Source of the DNA: Cyanobacteriota bacterium
GTDB taxonomy: Bacteria > Cyanobacteriota > Cyanobacteriia > PCC-6307 > Cyanobiaceae
DNA: 13,929 nucleotides
Assembly (NCBI GenBank): GCA_026389255.1
Contig: JAPLIF010000066.1
Coordinates: 1-13,929, forward strand
Direction: 5' to 3'
Translations under genes and position numbers: made by a program
Notes under the pieces: generated by a model
What the model was told of the DNA's origin: nothing
The model's input: the letters and a program-made list of their open reading frames with translations, nothing else
Databases searched by the model: none
Shown: in pieces, positions 1-6,797 of the stretch
Numbering within the stretch: position 1 is the first letter of the stretch
Layout of the letters: each line of letters begins with the position of its first letter

Positions 1-40
1 GCTGGCGGATCTCAGCCCGCAGCGCGGGGTCGTAAGGCGA

Positions 41-1294
41 TTGCATCACTCATGGTTTGCCCCCTGGTGGATCGGTCGGACAGGGCGGACAACTTTGCTG
101 GTAGTGGGGGGCCCTAGCGGAGGCGGCGGCGTTGCTGTAGCGGAACGCTTCTGCGCAGCAGTACGCCTCAAAAAAAATTCAGGCCTACTGGGGAGAGGGC
201 GAGGGGGATTAACCGCCGCAGCGGATCGCCGCAAGGCCCTGGAAATCCTCGATGCCGCTGTGGCTGCCGGGGCCCGGGCCCGTGAAGTAGCGGCTCTGCT
301 GGACGTGGGGCTCACCACCCTGCAGCGCTGGCGGCGGCAGTTAGCCGGTGTTGGGGACGGCAGCGATCGCCGCAAAGGCAGCCACCGCCTGGTGTCTCAC
401 CGTCTGAGCGACGAGGAGCGCCAGCGAATCCTGTTCACCTGCAACGAACCGGAATTCGCGGCACTGCCGCCGGGGCTGATCGTGCCAATCCTGGCCGATC
501 GTGGTCTTTTTATCGGCTCAGAGCGCAGCTTCTACCGAGTGCTCCATGCCCACAGCCAAGTGCACCGTCGTGGCCGGGCCCGTCCGCCTCAGACACCCCG
601 TCCGGTGCCGCGACTGGAGGCCAGGGGACCCAATGAGGTGTGGAGTTGGGACATCACATACCTGCCCACCAGCGTCCGTGGTGTCTGGCTGTACCTCTAT
701 CTGGTGATCGACGTCTGGAGCCGCAAAGTGGTGGCCTGGGATGTGGCCGATCGGGAAGAGGCCCAGATCGCCGCTGATCTCGTCGGCCGCGCTTGTCTGC
801 GGGAGCGGATCAGCAAAGGTCGGCCCCAGCCGTTGATCCTCCATGCCGATAACGGCAACGCAATGCGTGCAGCCACTCTGGAAAGCCGGCTGGAGGAGCT
901 GGGGGTACTCAGGTCTTTCTCCAGACCAAGGGTCAGCAACGACAACCCCTACTCAGAGTCGCTGTTCCACACCCTGAAGTACCGGCCGGACTACCCCCGA
1001 AGGCCATTCCAAAGTGTGGAGGAGGCTTGCAGCTGGGTGGCAGCATTTGTGGGCTGGTACAACGATCAACACCGCCACAGCAGCATCCGGTTCGTGACGC
1101 CATCACAGCGCCACAGCGGAAAAGCCGTTGAGATCTGCCGACACCGTGCCCGGGTCTACGAGCTGGCCCGTCAACTTCATCCACTCCGCTGGACTAGAAC
1201 CACCCGCTGTTGGCATCAGCCAGAGGTGGTCTGGATCAATCCTCCTCCACCCGAAATTGGCATCAATCCAGCTAAGTTGGTAGAGGCCGCCTGA
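41..1294 (+). CDS. IS3-family transposase, OrfB (DDE integrase core)
   Basis: This DDE recombinase would catalyse cutting and strand transfer of the insertion sequence. In the 417-codon open frame (TTG at 41), a helix-turn-helix lies at about residues 62-100 (REVAALLDVGLTTLQRWRRQ). The integrase core runs from about 195 to 355 with D204 (WSWDITYL), D270 (LHADNGN) and E306 (NPYSESLF). D270 and E306 are separated by 35 residues, the DD35E spacing of IS3 OrfB proteins. The first 44 or so residues are probably not real transposase: the OrfA tail occupies another frame there, and OrfB would normally be entered by a -1 slip at the A8 run (170-177). The genuine OrfB part begins near base 176. No frameshift or stop interrupts the catalytic domain. 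Family assignment is firm; expression is doubtful because OrfA is missing. Confidence 0.85.
   Translation: MHHSWFAPWWIGRTGRTTLLVVGGPSGGGGVAVAERFCAAVRLKKNSGLLGRGRGGLTAAADRRKALEILDAAVAAGARAREVAALLDVGLTTLQRWRRQLAGVGDGSDRRKGSHRLVSHRLSDEERQRILFTCNEPEFAALPPGLIVPILADRGLFIGSERSFYRVLHAHSQVHRRGRARPPQTPRPVPRLEARGPNEVWSWDITYLPTSVRGVWLYLYLVIDVWSRKVVAWDVADREEAQIAADLVGRACLRERISKGRPQPLILHADNGNAMRAATLESRLEELGVLRSFSRPRVSNDNPYSESLFHTLKYRPDYPRRPFQSVEEACSWVAAFVGWYNDQHRHSSIRFVTPSQRHSGKAVEICRHRARVYELARQLHPLRWTRTTRCWHQPEVVWINPPPPEIGINPAKLVEAA
105..212 (+). pseudogene. Remnant of IS3 OrfA C-terminal tail
   Basis: In the frame one base ahead of OrfB, 105-137 reads WGALAEAAALL and 168-209 reads SKKIQAYWGEGEGD, followed by TAA at 210-212. 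Together these resemble the ALAEAAALL...KK.QA.WGE end typical of OrfA in IS3 elements of this kind (from memory, not a search). A TAG at 138-140 and about nine extra codons separate the two parts, and an upstream TAG at 102-104 closes the frame. The DNA-binding body of OrfA is absent, so this is a fossil. Its position over the A8 run explains how OrfB was once fused to OrfA. Confidence 0.5.
170..177 (+). promoter_or_regulatory. A8 slippery run for -1 programmed frameshift
   Basis: Eight consecutive A residues are read as AAA AAA in the OrfA frame (171-176). A -1 slip moves reading to AAT at 176, exactly the OrfB frame. This is the A6G/A7-type site by which IS3 elements make OrfAB. The site is intact, although the OrfA it once served is deleted and carries stops. 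Confidence 0.6.
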
Positions 1295-1330
1295 TCGGCG
1301 GCGGGGACGTAATCTTTCCTGACAGTTACC

Positions 1331-1376
1331 GCGCAAGAGGCAACACGAATTGCGGATGAAACAGCTGAAGAGCGAG
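1331..1376 (+). repeat. Relic copy of part of the coiled-coil gene at 4390-4435
   Basis: Bases 1331-1376 match 4390-4435 at 44 of 46 positions, including 33 identical bases in a row at 1344-1376 and 4403-4435. Similarity stops at both sides: on the left at the putative IS end, on the right after GAGCGAG. In the frame of the downstream gene the two differences give D to E and A to T, both mild. The fragment is therefore best read as the remains of a second copy or paralogue of that gene, cut off by IS insertion or by recombination. It has no coding capacity of its own that I would trust. Confidence 0.8.
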
Positions 1377-1498
1377 GAGGTCAGGCCACCCCAAGCTTTT
1401 GCTCATTTTCGACACCCCCTGCCTGCCACTCAGGGTCAACCGTTCGGCCTCTCGGTCGTCGCCCTTAGATCATTGCTAGAATGTAGCAACTGCTGGCA

Positions 1499-1804
1499 AT
1501 GAAAATGGTAAATCAGGAAGGTCGAGTTTCCGTAAAAGCTGCGGTTGCAGCCGCGATCGCCTATGTCAAGGAACTTTACGAGGGCGTTAGTTTGCGTGAC
1601 CTGCTCCTTGAGGAGATTGAGTACAGTGATGCATCCAAGAAGTGGTTGGTTACCATTGGATTCTCTCTACCCGAAACCAAGGAAGTTTCAACATCTGTGA
1701 TTTTTCCAAGCAAAACAAGTCGCGAATTATCACGTCGCTATAAAACGGTGATCATAGATGCCGTTTCCGGGTCTCCAGACTCAATGAAGATTAGAACTGT
1801 ATAG
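1499..1804 (+). CDS. Small alpha/beta protein upstream of PIN gene, antitoxin-like position
   Basis: A 101-residue protein without signal peptide or membrane segment. An N-terminal helix (about 10-30, VKAAVAAAIAYVKELYEG) is followed by several beta strands (WLVTIGFSL at about 49-57, STSVIFP, YKTVIIDAVSG) and a short end, SMKIRTV. The helix-then-sheet pattern with a terminal D-x-x-[ST]G...SMKIR recalls PepSY-like small proteins; that is resemblance from memory only. ATG at 1499 is used, and ATG at 1505 is equally possible since neither has a clear ribosome binding site. TAGAAT at 1477-1482 could be a -10 box. The stop is 4 bases before the PIN gene, so the two are almost certainly co-transcribed and probably coupled. 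Base composition is visibly richer in A/T than the surrounding housekeeping genes, suggesting transfer. An antitoxin or regulatory partner role is inferred from position alone. Confidence 0.75.
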   Translation: MKMVNQEGRVSVKAAVAAAIAYVKELYEGVSLRDLLLEEIEYSDASKKWLVTIGFSLPETKEVSTSVIFPSKTSRELSRRYKTVIIDAVSGSPDSMKIRTV

Positions 1805-1808
1805 AGCG

Positions 1809-2294
1809 ATGGTGATAATTCAATCGTCCGGCGCGCTTTTGCTCGACACAAATCTCCTACTTCTTCTCTTTGTCGGAGGAAAAGATACTGCGCTCATCAA
1901 GAAGGCTAGAACGTTGTCGGCCTATACAGAAGAAGACTACGAACTGCTACAAGAGTTCGTCAGTCTTAACCGATTCACAGGCCTTCTTACGACTCCCCAT
2001 ATAATTACGGAAGTCTCGAATCTGCTCGGCAAGGAGCGCGACGACATAAGGCGAATCGGCCGAGAAGCAGTGGTTGAGTTTCTCGCAAGATGCAACGAGC
2101 GATCAGATTCGTCGATGGTACTAGCCTCTAATTCTGAATTTAGCAAGCTTGGCATAACTGACGTCGCAATAGCAGTGGCAGCCACTGCAGCCGTATTCGT
2201 CTTGACCGCAGACTTACCCTTATATCTTCATTGCTCAAGCTCGGGCTTAAATGTGGCAAATTTTAACCACGTCCGCCAAGGTGCATGGAGCTAA
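1809..2294 (+). CDS. PIN-domain protein (putative ribonuclease, toxin-like)
   Basis: This 161-residue protein has the layout of a stand-alone PIN domain, a Mg2+-dependent single-strand RNase fold. The four expected acidic positions are visible: D13 in ALLLDTNLLLL, E68 in HIITEVSNLL, D118 in LGITDVAIA and D135 in VLTADLPLYL. The ending NVANFNHVRQ is typical of a PIN subgroup in which the last strand is followed by N-F-x-x-x-R. All catalytic positions are present, so activity is plausible. It starts 4 bases after the small upstream gene. Most such two-gene PIN units are toxin-antitoxin modules, but the partner here is not a recognisable VapB or ribbon-helix-helix antitoxin. Substrate and role are unknown. 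Codon use resembles its partner, not the flanking genes. Confidence 0.8.
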   Translation: MVIIQSSGALLLDTNLLLLLFVGGKDTALIKKARTLSAYTEEDYELLQEFVSLNRFTGLLTTPHIITEVSNLLGKERDDIRRIGREAVVEFLARCNERSDSSMVLASNSEFSKLGITDVAIAVAATAAVFVLTADLPLYLHCSSSGLNVANFNHVRQGAWS

Positions 2295-2385
2295 ATCGAA
2301 GTCCTAACATCAACAAGATCCAGCTGACGGGAGCTGAGATGCCTGATTTTAATTTTGAGCTTCTATCCGCTCCTGATCTTGAGCG

Positions 2386-3024
2386 TCAAGAGACCGCCCC
2401 CCTCTTCCGAAAAACCAGGATGCGGTTATTGGCGGGCATCGCCCCATCCGCCAGCGCCTCAAGCCCAAAGCTCAGCGCCTGTTGCGTGACCACCCCGGCA
2501 TCGCGAATCCCCATGCTCGGATCGAGGCTGCGCAGGTGGGCATCAAAGGCGGCATTGCTGGGTGCTGTGGGTACGCCACCGCCAAGGAAGGGGCCGTAGA
2601 GCAGCAGTAGGCCGTTGGGCGCAATCACCCGCGCCGCGCCGGCCACCAGGCAGGGCACCGAGGCCGCCGCCATGATGTGGGTGGTGTTGGCGCTGAATAC
2701 CGCCTCGTAGGCCCCCTGCGGCCATTGATCGTTGCGGTCCACATCCAGCTCGATCGGATCGGACAGTCGGGCTCCGGGGGCCAGGTCCCTGCGGCCCTCC
2801 AGGCTGATCCGTTCCCTGAGATCGCCCAGATACTCGGCCCGGTCGCTGGGTTGCCACTGCAATCCGGCCAGATGCCTGGCGCAATGGACGGCGTGTTGGC
2901 CGCTGCCGGAGCCCACCTCCAGCACCCGCGCCCTTGGCGGCAGCCAGTCGCGCAGCACCAGCAAAATCGGCTCCTTGTTGCGTTCGCAGGCCTCGGAGAA
3001 ACGCACTGGCAGCAGACGGGACAT
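2386..3024 (-). CDS. DUF938-family SAM-dependent methyltransferase
   Basis: A 212-residue class I methyltransferase-like protein, close to the usual length of DUF938 proteins. The family start RFSEACERNKEPIL is at residues 8-21, and the SAM-binding motif I VLEVGSGSGQH at 34-44. LQWQPSDRAEYL at 55-66 has the conserved W-Q-P-S-D, and AVFSANTTHIMAA at 108-120 is the family's motif around the active-site face. Substrate is unknown for the family. ATG at 3024 is preceded by AGGATGG at a suitable distance, supporting this start. It lies 57 bases downstream of the Zn-peptidase gene on the same strand and may share its transcript. No odd features were seen. Confidence 0.88.
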   Translation of the reverse strand: MSRLLPVRFSEACERNKEPILLVLRDWLPPRARVLEVGSGSGQHAVHCARHLAGLQWQPSDRAEYLGDLRERISLEGRRDLAPGARLSDPIELDVDRNDQWPQGAYEAVFSANTTHIMAAASVPCLVAGAARVIAPNGLLLLYGPFLGGGVPTAPSNAAFDAHLRSLDPSMGIRDAGVVTQQALSFGLEALADGAMPANNRILVFRKRGAVS

Positions 3025-3081
3025 CTGGCACCATCCTGGACGGCCCCAGCTCCCCGGGGCCCCTCAGAAGCGGGCTCCGGA

Positions 3082-3771
3082 TCACCTGCGTTGACGCAGC
3101 ACAAGATCGATCAGCTGCAGCAAGGATGCCGCCGCGGCCGCCATATAGGTGAGGGCGGCGGCATCCAGCACCCGCTTCACCCCATCGGCCTCCTGCTGGG
3201 TGGACACAATTCCCGTGTTCGCCAGCACCGCCTTCGCCCGGTTGGAGGCATTGAATTCCGTGGGCAGGGTGATGAGCTGAAACACCACCACGGCTGCGAA
3301 AAGGCCAATCCCTGTCCAGATCAGAAGGGGTGAAAAGGAGAGCTGGCGCAGCAACAGACCAGCCATGAACGGAAAGATCCAGATCATGCTGCCCGCACTG
3401 CATAGGGGCACCAGGGCCGAGCGCCACACCAGCGGCATGTAGCCCACCTGGTCCTGAATGGCATGGCCGGCCTCATGGGCCGCTACGGCGACTGCGGAGA
3501 TGGATTGGCCGTCGTAGACGTGGGGCGAAAGGCGCAGGGCCTTGGCGAGGGGGTCGTAGTGGTCGCTCAGGAAGCCTTCATGGCGCTCGATCCGTACACC
3601 CTCCACCCCCGCGCTCTGCAGGACCGCCTGGGCGGCCTGGGCGCCGCTGTATCCAGATCGCACGCCTACTTGGGCGAAACGATGGAACGTGCTGTGTACC
3701 TTCCACTGGGCCCAGAGGCTGAACAGCAGGGCTGGGATGGTCAGCACGAGATATTGAGGGTCGGCGAACAT
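3082..3771 (-). CDS. YugP-like neutral zinc metallopeptidase, membrane-bound
   Basis: An integral membrane metalloprotease of the Zn_peptidase_2 (YugP) type. Numbering from ATG 3771 gives 229 residues, matching the roughly 225 of the family. An N-terminal membrane helix (LVLTIPALLFSLWAQW) is followed by a soluble section with GYSGAQAA. The zinc motif HEAGH is at 99-103 within AAHEAGHAIQDQ, followed by two to three hydrophobic helices (130-170). LPTEFNASNRAKAVL at about 169-183 holds the probable third zinc ligand, E172. The open frame extends to GTG 3810, but the extra residues are not family-like, so ATG 3771 is preferred; no strong ribosome binding site is seen for either. Substrates are unknown. 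It precedes the DUF938 gene by 57 bases on the same strand. Confidence 0.88.
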   Translation of the reverse strand: MFADPQYLVLTIPALLFSLWAQWKVHSTFHRFAQVGVRSGYSGAQAAQAVLQSAGVEGVRIERHEGFLSDHYDPLAKALRLSPHVYDGQSISAVAVAAHEAGHAIQDQVGYMPLVWRSALVPLCSAGSMIWIFPFMAGLLLRQLSFSPLLIWTGIGLFAAVVVFQLITLPTEFNASNRAKAVLANTGIVSTQQEADGVKRVLDAAALTYMAAAAASLLQLIDLVLRQRR

Positions 3772-3987
3772 GGCGTTTAACCCGGGGAGGCCGGCGGCGA
3801 TCGGGACCACACCATTGTTCTGCGGCTATCTGATCTGGGTCAATGATCGTCAGATGGAAGCCGATGGAAGAGAGTGTAAATAGCTCCTTTGGATACCCTT
3901 GCAGATCGAATGATTGAGACGAATGGCTACTCCTCTCTCGGCTCCTCGCTGCACCCAGGGGCAGGGTTAGTGACAGGGGTGGCACAG

Positions 3988-4626
3988 ATGGATGGAGGAC
4001 TTTCTGCCCCCCCCCGCCGTGTGCCCCCAACCACCCCAGTCCACGACCCGCTCCCTGCCGGCAGCGAGGAGCCCCCGGATCCGCCAGAATTGCCTTCATC
4101 GCCTCGCCCCTGGTCCGTCGTTGATCCTCTTGGCCTTGACCGGCTCGGCCTCGACCCCCTCGGTCTGACTCAGTCCATCAGCGGCCTCGTCATCGGCCTG
4201 ATTGCCCTGTTTTCTTCCTATGACCACATCACCTTCGCCGGTCGCAGCATCCCCCTCCAGCAGCAATGGGGAATCCCTCTCATCATTGCCTCGGTGGCGA
4301 CAGTTGTTGTCGATGCTCAACTGGCGACGGGATCCAGATTACGAGCAGGGCGTGATGCAGTACGAGCAGCGCAAGATGCAGTACGAGCAGCGCAAGATGC
4401 AGCACGAATTGCGGATGAAACAGCTGAAGAGCGAGATCGAGCAGATCAAGAAAGAAACCGAGCAGCTGAGGCGCGAGAACGCCAGAGAAAGGGCTTTGAG
4501 CGCCTTGATCAAGCAGCATTGCTTTCCGGACGAGTCCAACTCGACCCCAATCCCACCAATCGAGCCCGGCTCCAGTTCTTTCTGACGTTGATGGCTCAGA
4601 GGTCGATGCAGGATCCGGAAGCCTGA
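3988..4626 (+). CDS. Membrane-anchored coiled-coil protein, unknown function
   Basis: I do not recognise a named family. From ATG 3988 (212 residues) the order is: a proline-rich segment (1-45), a short repeat DPLGLDRLGLDPLGL (46-60), and two probable membrane helices (about 64-77 and 95-113). A charged alanine-rich coiled coil follows (about 118-172), beginning with heptads DAVRAAQ, DAVRAAQ, DAARIAD. The C-terminal helix-like segment VQLDPNPTNRARLQFFLTLM (183-202) is of a type I associate with cyanobacterial hypothetical proteins. AGGGGTGG lies about a dozen bases before ATG 3988; TTG 3889 and ATG 3910 are longer alternatives. Codon use is normal up to about 4330 and after about 4500, but is unusually rich in GCA and CGA in between, where a second frame reads better. 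A 46-bp relic of this gene lies at 1331-1376. Confidence 0.65.
   Translation: MDGGLSAPPRRVPPTTPVHDPLPAGSEEPPDPPELPSSPRPWSVVDPLGLDRLGLDPLGLTQSISGLVIGLIALFSSYDHITFAGRSIPLQQQWGIPLIIASVATVVVDAQLATGSRLRAGRDAVRAAQDAVRAAQDAARIADETAEERDRADQERNRAAEARERQRKGFERLDQAALLSGRVQLDPNPTNRARLQFFLTLMAQRSMQDPEA
4354..4404 (+). repeat. 21-bp tandem repeat encoding coiled-coil heptads
   Basis: Two perfect copies of GATGCAGTACGAGCAGCGCAA lie at 4354-4374 and 4375-4395, followed by a partial third copy that diverges after about 9 bases. A more degenerate version (ATTACGAGCAGGGC) precedes them. The 21-base period equals one heptad, so copy-number change would lengthen or shorten the coiled coil without a frameshift. 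Confidence 0.9.
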
Positions 4627-4692
4627 AGCGCTTGGGTCAGGGTGAAATGGGCTGCTGGCCTGGGTCGGCCCCGTCCTGATCCGAGCTCCAGC

Positions 4693-5454
4693 TCAGCCCC
4701 CTGGGCCGCTTTCCCAGGAGAACCGGGGCAGCCGGTAAAGGGCCTCCCGCTGGGCCCCACTCCAGATGTCGAACATGGTGGCCAGATCGGGATCGTCCGC
4801 CTCGATCTTGCGCTGATGGGCGATGGTCAGACTCCCGGCGGGAATCAGCGCCAACTCGAAGGGCGGGCCCACACTGAGGTTCGAGCGCTGGGTGAGGATC
4901 TGGGAGATCAGGCAGAGCCGGGCCCCATCTTCCAGGGAAAGGTTGGTCTGGCCGATGGTGTCGAGCGGGGGTTTGCCATATTTGCTCTCGCCGATCTGTA
5001 GAAAGGGAGTTTCGGGCGTCGCCATGATGGCGTTGCCTTGGGGATAGATCAGATAGAGGCCATGGGGTTCGCTGCCGATCTGGCCACCAAGGATGAAGGA
5101 GGCGGAGCCGCTCGATCCCGACTGCTGCAGGGCCGCCTGGCTTTCCCTCTGGACGGCCTGGCTGACGCGACCGATGTATGCCGCCGCTTCAAAGAGATAG
5201 TCGCAATGCCGTAGATCCTTGCCGGCCCCCGTCTCCAGATCCGCATGGCGATCGAGATCCCGGCGGATCCAACTGATCACCGCCTGGGTGGTGGCCAGGC
5301 TCCCCGCCGCCATCAGCACGAACAGCCGATCCGGAGCCGGCTGAAACTGATGCATTTTGCTGTAGCTGGAGATGTAGTCGACTCCCGCACTGGTGCGGGA
5401 ATCAGACGCCATGACCAGCCCCTGCTCCAACCAATAGCCGATGCAATAGGTCAT
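4693..5454 (-). CDS. Anbu, proteasome-like N-terminal-nucleophile peptidase
   Basis: A cytoplasmic self-assembling peptidase of the ancestral beta-subunit (Anbu) type, related to HslV and the 20S beta subunit. It starts MTYCIGYWLEQGLVMASDSR; removal of Met1 would expose the nucleophilic Thr. The proteasome triad is then Thr1, Asp17 (MASDSRT) and Lys32 (YSKMHQF). SGSASFILGGQIG and GLYLIYPQGN are further core strands. Length (253) is usual for Anbu. GGAAAG lies about 4 bases before the start. In many bacteria anbu sits with genes for a circularly permuted ATP-grasp protein, an alpha-E protein and a transglutaminase-like protein; none of these is present here. The gene lies 46 bases downstream of pgk on the same strand. 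Substrate is unknown. Confidence 0.92.
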   Translation of the reverse strand: MTYCIGYWLEQGLVMASDSRTSAGVDYISSYSKMHQFQPAPDRLFVLMAAGSLATTQAVISWIRRDLDRHADLETGAGKDLRHCDYLFEAAAYIGRVSQAVQRESQAALQQSGSSGSASFILGGQIGSEPHGLYLIYPQGNAIMATPETPFLQIGESKYGKPPLDTIGQTNLSLEDGARLCLISQILTQRSNLSVGPPFELALIPAGSLTIAHQRKIEADDPDLATMFDIWSGAQREALYRLPRFSWESGPGG

Positions 5455-5467
5455 GGGTCTTTCCAGC

Positions 5468-5490
5468 CTTCGGCCGTGAACTAGGCGAAG
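5468..5490 (-). terminator. Stem-loop between pgk and the Anbu gene
   Basis: Read on the minus strand, CTTCGCC pairs with GGCCGAAG around an 8-base loop (seven pairs with one bulged C), 10 bases after the pgk stop. There is no T-tract, so this may be a weak terminator, an RNA-stability hairpin or chance. Confidence 0.3.
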
Positions 5491-5500
5491 TTACCCCGGA

Positions 5501-6706
5501 TCAGGCATCGTCTAGGGCCGCCACACCCGGCAGCACCTTGCCTTCCAGCAGCTCCAGGCTGGCGCCGCCGCCGGTGGAGATGTGGCTCATCTTGTTGGCC
5601 ACGCCTACCTTTTCGACCGCGGCCACGGAATCGCCGCCGCCGATGATGGTGGTGGTGCCGGTGGCGGTCAGGCCGGCAAGGGTGTGGGCGATGGCGTCGG
5701 TGCCGGCGGCGAATTTGGCAAATTCGAACACCCCCATCGGCCCGTTCCAGATCACGGTTTTGCAGTCGGCCAGGGCGGCCTCAAAGGCCTTGATCGAATC
5801 GGGACCGATGTCAAGGCCCATCCAGCCGTCAGGGATGGCGTCGATTTTGGCGATCTGGCTGTTGGCATCGGGGGCGAAATTGTCCGCCAGCACCACATCG
5901 GTGGGCAGTAGCAATTGCACCCCCTTGGCGGCCGCCTTGGCCTCCAGTTCGCGGGCCAGTTCCAGCTTGTCCTCTTCCACCAGGCTCTTGCCGACGGCCA
6001 ATCCCCGGGCTTTGTAGAAGGTGAAGATCATGCCGCCGCCGATCAGGATCTTGTCGCACTTGTCGATCAGCGCCTCCAGCACGCCGATCTTGCTGCTCAC
6101 CTTGGAGCCCCCCACGATCGCCGCCAGGGGCCGCTTGGGATCGTCGATGGCCCCCTGCAGGTACTGCAGTTCCTTCTCCATCAGGTGGCCGGCCACGCTG
6201 GGCCGCAGGAACTTGGTTACCCCTTCGGTGGAGGCATGGGCGCGGTGGGCGGCGCCGAAGGCATCGTTGACATAGATCTCAGCCAGGGAGGCCAGCTTCT
6301 CGGCGAAAGCCGGATCGTTCATTTCTTCCTCAGCAAAGAAACGCACGTTCTCCAGCAGCACCACGCCGCCATCGCCCAGGGCGGCCACCTTGGCTTCGGC
6401 GTCGGCACCGATGCAGCTGTCGGTCTTGGCCACCGGGATGCCCAGCAGGTCGCCCAGGCGGGCGGCCACGGCGGTCAGGCGCATCCCCTCATTCACCTGC
6501 CCCTTGGGACGGCCGAAATGGGCGGCCAGCAGCACCCGGGCGCCGTTGTCCCTCAGGTAACCGATAGTTGGCAGGGCGGCCCGGATGCGGGTGTCGTCGG
6601 TGATGGCACCGGCGTCATCCAGGGGCACGTTGAAGTCCACCCGCACCAAGACGCGTTTGCCGCGCAGATCATCGCCGCCGAGGCTGGCCAGGGAACGCTT
6701 CGCCAT
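5501..6706 (-). CDS. pgk: Phosphoglycerate kinase
   Basis: Transfers phosphate between 1,3-bisphosphoglycerate and ADP, or in reverse between ATP and 3-phosphoglycerate. It serves glycolysis and, in a photoautotroph, the Calvin cycle. At 401 residues it has the standard length. The substrate-side motifs RVDFNVPL (22-29), HFGRPKG (63-69), LLENVRF (117-123) and AHRAHAS (153-159) are intact. So are the nucleotide-side motifs [12 protein letters not shown] (199-210), WNGPMGVFE (320-328), [11 protein letters not shown] (357-367) and [14 protein letters not shown] (377-390). Every key residue is present. ATG at 6706 gives the expected MAKRSLASL start; no clear Shine-Dalgarno sequence is seen. The GtrA-like gene lies 91 bases upstream on the same strand. 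Confidence 0.98.
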   Translation of the reverse strand: MAKRSLASLGGDDLRGKRVLVRVDFNVPLDDAGAITDDTRIRAALPTIGYLRDNGARVLLAAHFGRPKGQVNEGMRLTAVAARLGDLLGIPVAKTDSCIGADAEAKVAALGDGGVVLLENVRFFAEEEMNDPAFAEKLASLAEIYVNDAFGAAHRAHASTEGVTKFLRPSVAGHLMEKELQYLQGAIDDPKRPLAAIVGGSKVSSKIGVLEALIDKCDKILIGGGMIFTFYKARGLAVGKSLVEEDKLELARELEAKAAAKGVQLLLPTDVVLADNFAPDANSQIAKIDAIPDGWMGLDIGPDSIKAFEAALADCKTVIWNGPMGVFEFAKFAAGTDAIAHTLAGLTATGTTTIIGGGDSVAAVEKVGVANKMSHISTGGGASLELLEGKVLPGVAALDDA

Positions 6707-6797
6707 GGATACGGATAGGGAAAGGCGGGGGCGAGATTAGCCCCCAGGCGTCCCGGGCCTGGCCCATGGGCCCCGAATCCACCAGGGACATGGGTCT

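Larger units (their letters stand above)
68..1330 (+). mobile_element. Decayed IS3-family insertion sequence (approximate limits)
   Basis: The element is defined by an OrfB-type DDE transposase preceded by a broken OrfA tail and an A8 slippery run. The ends are uncertain. I place them at a weak imperfect inverted pair, TGGATCGGTCGGACAGG at 68-84 against the reverse complement of 1314-1330 (GGTAACTGTCAGGAAAG), which share a CnGTC-GGA-AG core with one gap. No convincing target duplication flanks these limits. Only about 100 bases separate the left end from the OrfB frame, too little for a normal OrfA of roughly 90-100 codons. The copy therefore appears internally deleted and probably cannot transpose on its own. 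The right end abuts the relic at 1331-1376. Confidence 0.5.

Noticed and set aside
1..46. Possible start of a minus-strand gene running off the left edge (MQSPYDPALRAEIRQ)
   Set aside because: Only 15 codons are visible, with no clear ribosome binding site and no recognisable family.
2285..2599. Plus-strand open frame of 104 codons after the PIN gene
   Set aside because: Two thirds of it is antisense to the DUF938 methyltransferase, and its start overlaps the PIN gene end; the first 35 codons show no family features.
4202..4585. Alternative-frame ORF inside the coiled-coil gene as an independent CDS
   Set aside because: The membrane helices and the VQLDPNPTNRARL end support the longer frame across the whole gene; kept as a finding because codon use in the middle is ambiguous.
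5915..6718. Long plus-strand frame of 267 codons over pgk
   Set aside because: It is antisense to the perfectly conserved pgk; the low-complexity Gly/His/Gln-rich product is typical of a GC-rich shadow frame.
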